A stretch of 43,855 nucleotides of DNA, taken from NCBI GenBank assembly GCA_025800125.1, contig JAOXSF010000184.1, positions 1-43,855 of the forward strand. The letters run 5' to 3'. The translations under genes and the position numbers were made by a program. Each line of letters opens with the position of its first letter. The first letter of the stretch is position 1. Below, piece after piece: positions 43,683-43,855 of this stretch. The notes beneath the pieces are model-generated. The model saw only the letters and a program-made list of their open reading frames with translations. It had not been told where the DNA came from and did no database searches. This DNA comes from Marinobacterium sp. (GTDB lineage Bacteria > Pseudomonadota > Gammaproteobacteria > Pseudomonadales > Balneatricaceae).

Positions 43683-43711
43683 TTGACGTTATGAACCTGA
43701 ATCAATAGGAT
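43683..43711 (+). promoter_or_regulatory. Stable-RNA promoter for the tRNA genes
   Basis: -35 TTGACG (43683-43688), a 17-base spacer and -10 TAGGAT (43706-43711) are followed by a GC-rich discriminator (ACGCGCCG). This is typical of growth-rate- and ppGpp-controlled tRNA promoters. It ends about 30 bases before tRNA-Glu. Confidence 0.75.
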
Positions 43712-43741
43712 ACGCGCCGTTGTTGAGGCAACGGCTACAGC

Positions 43742-43817
43742 GTCCCATTCGTCTAGTGGCCTAGGACACCGCCCTTTCACGGCGGTAACAGGGGTTCGAA
43801 CCCCCTATGGGACGCCA
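43742..43817 (+). tRNA. tRNA-Glu (anticodon TTC)
   Basis: Complete 76-base cloverleaf with encoded CCA. Acceptor stem GTCCCAT/ATGGGAC, anticodon stem CCGCC/GGCGG with loop CTTTCAC, and TPsiC arm AGGGG-TTCGAAC-CCCCT. It is followed after one base by tRNA-Gly, so both come from one precursor. Confidence 0.96.
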
Positions 43818-43818
43818 T

Positions 43819-43855
43819 GCGGGAATAGCTCAGTTGGTAGAGCGCAACCTTGCCA
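43819..43855 (+). tRNA. tRNA-Gly (anticodon GCC), cut by the window end
   Basis: The first 37 bases are present, with the D arm AGCTCAGTTGGTAGAGC and anticodon GCC at bases 34-36 of the molecule. The rest lies beyond the window. Confidence 0.9.

Noticed and set aside
1-43855. CRISPR array
   Set aside because: The tandem repeats found are 10-18 bp with no spacers; nothing has the repeat-spacer layout.
1-43855. Insertion sequence, transposase or integrase
   Set aside because: No DDE, HUH or tyrosine-recombinase protein is seen, and no flanking att repeats were found around the 14188-36376 island.

Overview
The window looks like a chromosomal segment of a marine-type gammaproteobacterium, perhaps an Oceanospirillales relative. 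The evidence is a mixed base composition near 50% GC, gammaproteobacterial families (DUF1285, DUF2058/YaiL, a DUF2805/TIGR03643 protein, BaeSR-like two-component genes), Cache-type chemoreceptors, a TRAP solute-binding protein and a tRNA-Glu/tRNA-Gly pair. The genus cannot be fixed from sequence reading alone.

Layout. Bases 1-13953 are mostly housekeeping or signalling genes: the 5' end of a cvfB-like gene next to a 72-bp duplicated segment, a class II cyclic-nucleotide phosphodiesterase-like metallo-hydrolase, an AraC regulator, a DMT exporter, two tandem chemoreceptor paralogues, a methylenetetrahydrofolate reductase-like enzyme, a DUF1285 protein, an acetylornithine-aminotransferase-like enzyme behind a structured RNA, a DUF2058 protein, and a sensor kinase with its response regulator.

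Bases 14188-36376 form a defence-type island. First comes a three-gene SMC operon of the JetABC / MksFEB type (kleisin, KITE-like subunit, SMC ATPase) with no JetD nuclease. After a terminator and a small methyltransferase come the phosphorothioation-dependent restriction genes dptF-dptG-dptH. These are followed, 9 bp after dptH, by an AT-rich two-gene cassette: a ParB-fold protein and a protein with a possible PD-(D/E)xK-like nuclease motif. The cassette faces the convergent modification operon dndB-dndC-dndD-dndE across a perfect 10-bp hairpin that covers the dndE stop codon. DndC and DndD should act with an external cysteine desulfurase (no dndA here) to put sulfur into the DNA backbone. 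DndB is probably the regulator, and DptFGH attack unmodified DNA. The ParB/nuclease cassette is the best candidate for an undescribed add-on effector.

Bases 36508-43855 return to single genes: a CsrA-like protein with a C-terminal extension, a 740-bp gene-poor stretch, a DUF2805 protein, an EAL phosphodiesterase with a YkuI_C-like sensor domain, a cytochrome P450, a TRAP DctP protein, an 89-bp nested inverted repeat, a glutathione S-transferase, a membrane-anchored hypothetical protein, and a promoter driving tRNA-Glu and tRNA-Gly (cut by the window edge). A recurring oddity is that several intergenic regions carry 10-16-bp imperfect tandem repeats. In two cases the repeat unit is a copy of the last codons and stop of the adjacent gene.
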